A stretch of DNA of 64,000 nucleotides from Bacteroides ilei (lineage in GTDB: Bacteria; Bacteroidota; Bacteroidia; Bacteroidales; Bacteroidaceae), in contig NZ_LT635801.1 of assembly GCF_900128495.1 (NCBI RefSeq), positions 1,685,997 to 1,749,996 of the forward strand, read 5' to 3'. This document shows, one piece after another, positions 61,251-64,000 of the stretch; positions within the stretch are counted from its first letter, which is position 1, and every line of letters begins with the position of its first letter. The notes beneath the pieces are model-generated. The model made no database searches. It was not told the origin of the DNA and saw only the letters and a list, made by a program, of their open reading frames with translations. Position numbers and translations under genes: made by a program.

Positions 61251-62108
61251 TTATTGGAACCGGATGTGTTTTTCTGCATGGTAAGATGAGCGTACAAGTG
61301 GACCGCTTTCTACGGTTGCAAACCCCTTTTGTTCTCCGATTGTTTTATAACGTTCGAATTGTGACGGCTCGATGTAGGCAGCTACCGGATAGTGTTTTCT
61401 GCTTGGTTGGAGGTATTGTCCGATAGTCAGTATCCTGCATCCGTTTGCCAGCAGGTCGTCCATGCATTCTTCTACTTCTTTTTCGGTCTCTCCCAGACCG
61501 ACCATAATGCCCGATTTGGCGGTGACTCTGCTTTCAGCAATGGTCCGTATCACTTCCAGGCTGCGGTCGTAGGTAGCTACGCTTCTTACTGCTGGAGTAA
61601 GTCGTCGCACAGTCTCCATGTTGTGCGAGATGATGTCGGGATGTGTCTCCGCTACTTTTTTAATCAGTCCGATATTTCCCTGAAAATCAGGAATCAATGT
61701 TTCCAGAGTTATACCTGGGTTGAGGTGCTTCACAGCTTCTATAGTCTTTATCCAGTGTTCTGCTCCAAAATCAGGAAGGTCATCACGGTCTACCGAAGTT
61801 ATGACAGCGTGGCTCAGCTTCATAAGGCGGATGGATTCGGCTACCTGTTCGGGTTCATTCGGGTCCAGCGGTAGCGGTTTTCCGCTCATGGTGTTGCAGA
61901 ATTTACATGAACGAGTGCAGATGGCTCCTCCTATCATGAATGTAGCCGTACCTTTTCCCCAACAGTCTCCTAGGTTGGGGCAACGTCCGCTACTGCAGAT
62001 TGTGTGCAGTTTATGGGTGTCGACAATTCTTTTAGTATCTGTATAGCGTTGATTGGTTCCAATCGAGATTTTCAACCAATCAGGTTTCTTTATATGTTCC
62101 ATAGTCAT
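61251..62108 (-). CDS. lipA: Lipoyl synthase
   Basis: Radical SAM enzyme inserting two sulfur atoms into octanoyl-protein to make lipoyl groups for 2-oxoacid dehydrogenases and the glycine cleavage system. 285 residues with both clusters: the auxiliary set C38, C43, C49 (CSSGRCPNLGDCW) and the radical-SAM set C64, C68, C71 (CTRSCKFC), and the C-terminal RSSYHAEK segment that supplies the serine ligand. The start could be the third codon (MEHIKK). Confidence 0.96.
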   Translation of the reverse strand: MTMEHIKKPDWLKISIGTNQRYTDTKRIVDTHKLHTICSSGRCPNLGDCWGKGTATFMIGGAICTRSCKFCNTMSGKPLPLDPNEPEQVAESIRLMKLSHAVITSVDRDDLPDFGAEHWIKTIEAVKHLNPGITLETLIPDFQGNIGLIKKVAETHPDIISHNMETVRRLTPAVRSVATYDRSLEVIRTIAESRVTAKSGIMVGLGETEKEVEECMDDLLANGCRILTIGQYLQPSRKHYPVAAYIEPSQFERYKTIGEQKGFATVESGPLVRSSYHAEKHIRFQ

Positions 62109-62379
62109 ATTTATTCATTTACCTGGTCGATAGGTTGTGTTATAAGATACAAATGTAGTTATTTTCTTCATAGGCTTGTCTTTTCTGCGGTAAATCTTGT
62201 TTCGATTTTCTCTTATTATGTATGATGGACAGTGGTATTTATGTCCTGGAAGCAGAACGTTTTTCGTCTCTGTAATATATTTTTCATATAAATTATACTC
62301 CTTCTTTATATTTCATTTATCGGAGTGTAATACTCTGCTTTTACTTTTGTTGCGTCAATTTAGAAATACTTAACCAAAA
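62109..62379. other. Intergenic region lipA / TonB receptor
   Basis: 271 A/T-rich bases without a gene. A TACTTTTG -7-like element at 62342-62349 lies 30 bases before the receptor ATG; the -33 box is not clear. Confidence 0.4.
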
Positions 62380-64000
62380 ATGATGACAACAAAAATCAAA
62401 CAATTATTATTAATCTTTACAGCGCTGTTCATTTATATGGGGCAGCTGATGGCTCAGGATAACCGTGCCATCATTTCGGGTATTGTGACCGATGAAACCG
62501 GAATGGGGGTTATCGGTGCAGCTATACAGGTAAAGAATGAGTCTACCGGTTTTAGTACCGGATCAATTACAAATGAAAATGGTGAATACACGATCAAACA
62601 GCTTCCGTTAGGAGGTCCGTATAGTGTTACGGTAACTTATGTAGGTTATGGTGATCAGAAGAAAACGGGTTACACGCTGAATCAAGGGGATTTGCTTCGG
62701 CTCGATTTTCAGCTGAAAGAGGAGAGTGTGGTGATGGAGGCTGTAGAGGTAGTGGCAAATTCCTTGAAGAATACCATTGCCACTACGGGTGCGGCTACTT
62801 CCGTAACGGAACGCGATTTGGAAAAGTTGCCGGTGAACGGACGTAACTTTACTTCGCTGGTGGATCTTTCTCCGCTCAGCACGGGTTCCAGCCTGTCGGG
62901 ACAGCTGGCTTCGTCTACCAATTATACCATCGACGGCATGACGGCCAAGAACCCTACTTCGGGAGGTAGTACCACGAGCCGTAACAGTGTGCCTTATGCC
63001 ATCTCCATGGAGGCTATCCGTGAGTTCAAGGTGGTGACTAACCAGTACGATGTGACAAACGGACGTGCCGGTGGAGGTACGGTGAGCACCGTCACCAAGT
63101 CGGGTACCAATACGCTGACCGGTAGTGCGTTCACCTTTGCACGTGCCAACTGGTTGTCCAGTCCGTACGATATCCGTGGTAACAAGCGCGACAACGACTT
63201 TTCTACTTATCAGTTCGGTGCTTCGCTGGGTGGTGCGCTGGTAAAAGACCGTGTGCACTTCTTCATCGCATGGGATCATCAGGCAGACTCTCGTCCGTTG
63301 TATATTGCAGATATCCAGAGTGCTGCCGATGAGAAGCGTTACAGCCTGACAACCGATGTGCGCGACCGTTTCCTGCAGATTGCACGCGACAAGTATGGAG
63401 TGTCTTCGAATCCGCAGTTCGGGGCGTTCGACAAGAAGCAGAGCACCGATGCGGTGTTTGCCCGTGTGGACTGGCAGATCAATGCAACGAATCTCTTGAC
63501 GTTTACCGATAACTTTGTAAACGATATGAACAATATGGGACTAGGGGATAATACGGCTATCTGTCTGTACGAAACGTATGGCAACGTGCATTCGCTGAAC
63601 AACAGTGCCATGGCGACCTTACGTTCGGTAGTGGGTCCGAGGGGTACCAACGAACTGAAGGTGCAGCATCTCTATACGCTGGAAAAATCGATGCCGGGCG
63701 ATGAGCTTCCGGCCGCCAATATCCCGCGTGCCATTGTGAGCAACGTAGAGTCGCAGATCGACGGCAACGTGGCGACTACCAGCATTCAGCTGGGGGGGCA
63801 GCGCTACTGTCCTGAAAACTTCTACAACCATGTGCTTCAGGCGGTAGATAATTTCTATTACAACACGAACAAAATCAACTATACGTTTGGTGTGGACATG
63901 ATGTATACACACATGAATTCACGCTATGGCAGTGAAACGAACGGACGTTTCTACTTCAACGGACTGGACGCTTTCGAAAATCTGGAACCGTACCGTTATG
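62380..64000 (+). CDS. TonB-dependent receptor, Oar-like, 3' partial
   Basis: The frame is open from the ATG at 62380 (or the adjacent ATG at 62383) to the last base; the gene continues beyond the window. A signal peptide (cleaved near LMAQ) is followed by a carboxypeptidase-regulatory-like domain (about 28-110, SGIVTDETGMGVIGAAIQV), a plug with VEVVANSLKNT and LEKLPVNGRNFTSLVDLSP, and the start of the barrel (GTNTLTGSAFTFARANWLSS). This is the layout of Oar-type outer-membrane proteins, which lack a SusD partner. The ligand is unknown. Long open frames on the opposite strand here are artefacts of codon bias. Confidence 0.88.
   Translation, partial: MMTTKIKQLLLIFTALFIYMGQLMAQDNRAIISGIVTDETGMGVIGAAIQVKNESTGFSTGSITNENGEYTIKQLPLGGPYSVTVTYVGYGDQKKTGYTLNQGDLLRLDFQLKEESVVMEAVEVVANSLKNTIATTGAATSVTERDLEKLPVNGRNFTSLVDLSPLSTGSSLSGQLASSTNYTIDGMTAKNPTSGGSTTSRNSVPYAISMEAIREFKVVTNQYDVTNGRAGGGTVSTVTKSGTNTLTGSAFTFARANWLSSPYDIRGNKRDNDFSTYQFGASLGGALVKDRVHFFIAWDHQADSRPLYIADIQSAADEKRYSLTTDVRDRFLQIARDKYGVSSNPQFGAFDKKQSTDAVFARVDWQINATNLLTFTDNFVNDMNNMGLGDNTAICLYETYGNVHSLNNSAMATLRSVVGPRGTNELKVQHLYTLEKSMPGDELPAANIPRAIVSNVESQIDGNVATTSIQLGGQRYCPENFYNHVLQAVDNFYYNTNKINYTFGVDMMYTHMNSRYGSETNGRFYFNGLDAFENLEPYRY

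Noticed and set aside
62608..63912. Several long open frames on the minus strand at the right end
   Set aside because: They are antisense to the TonB receptor, whose plus-strand frame is open to the window end with signal peptide, regulatory-like and plug domains; the minus-strand proteins have no domain character.
1..64000. CRISPR array, rRNA operon, prophage or diversity-generating retroelement
   Set aside because: No regularly spaced repeats, rRNA sequence, phage structural genes or reverse transcriptase were seen.

Overview
The window looks like a chromosomal segment of a gut Bacteroidales bacterium, most likely Bacteroides or Phocaeicola. The reasons are a hybrid two-component sensor joined to polysaccharide-degradation genes, TonB-dependent receptors, GldB, Bacteroides-type promoters (TTTG, 19-21 bp, TAnnTTTG) seen upstream of several genes, and insertion sequences of families common in this group. 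Species cannot be fixed from the sequence alone.

Layout. 1-7361: a hybrid sensor/regulator (5' end cut by the window), a DUF4861 protein, a GH42 beta-galactosidase and a hexapeptide acetyltransferase. 7445-7858: a secreted hydroxyisourate hydrolase whose promoter carries a large palindrome. 8101-30165: a 22-kb genomic island inserted at the 3' end of a tRNA-Lys gene. 30352-38773: thymidine kinase, RsmI, lipoproteins, a Fur-family regulator, an SGNH hydrolase, a DUF362 protein, a TonB receptor and an AraC regulator. 38912-41279: an overlapping trio of a metallo-beta-lactamase-fold protein and two radical-SAM proteins. 41313-43294: two HxlR regulators around a small flavin-reductase operon. 43396-46406: AraC regulator and mannonate genes (uxuB-like, uxuA). 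46501-52237: a five-gene MacB-type efflux operon. 52406-53374: ROK glucokinase. 53465-58112: GH43, a second DUF4861 protein and GH28, all on the minus strand. 58602-62108: fabI, gldB, an RsmI paralogue and lipA. From 62380: a TonB receptor cut by the window end.

The island is the most unusual part. A 15-bp copy of the tRNA 3' end (8101-8115) and the intact tRNA (30093-30165) flank it. Inside each boundary lies a 19-bp direct repeat that may bind a recombinase. The left end holds small helix-turn-helix genes with 10-bp iterons and a ThiF-type gene that has lost its start, all typical of conjugative or mobilisable elements. The cargo is a complete respiratory nitrite ammonification unit (nrfH, nrfA, two cytochrome c maturation genes, a porin), a Crp/Fnr-type regulator with clustered cysteines, a Nim-like flavoprotein, an aminotransferase, a ThiD/pyridoxal-kinase-like protein, an RIC-type nitrosative-damage repair gene, an HD protein and a MATE pump remnant. 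Together this reads as a mobile nitrite/nitrosative-stress package.

The island is decaying. IS66 sits behind the nrf operon and itself carries an IS982 copy. IS1380 splits ric. IS21 ends in the MATE gene without a target duplication, suggesting a deletion that may have removed the integrase. The host genes on either side fit pectin and uronate use: GH28, GH43, GH42 and two DUF4861 proteins outside the cell, and mannonate metabolism inside.
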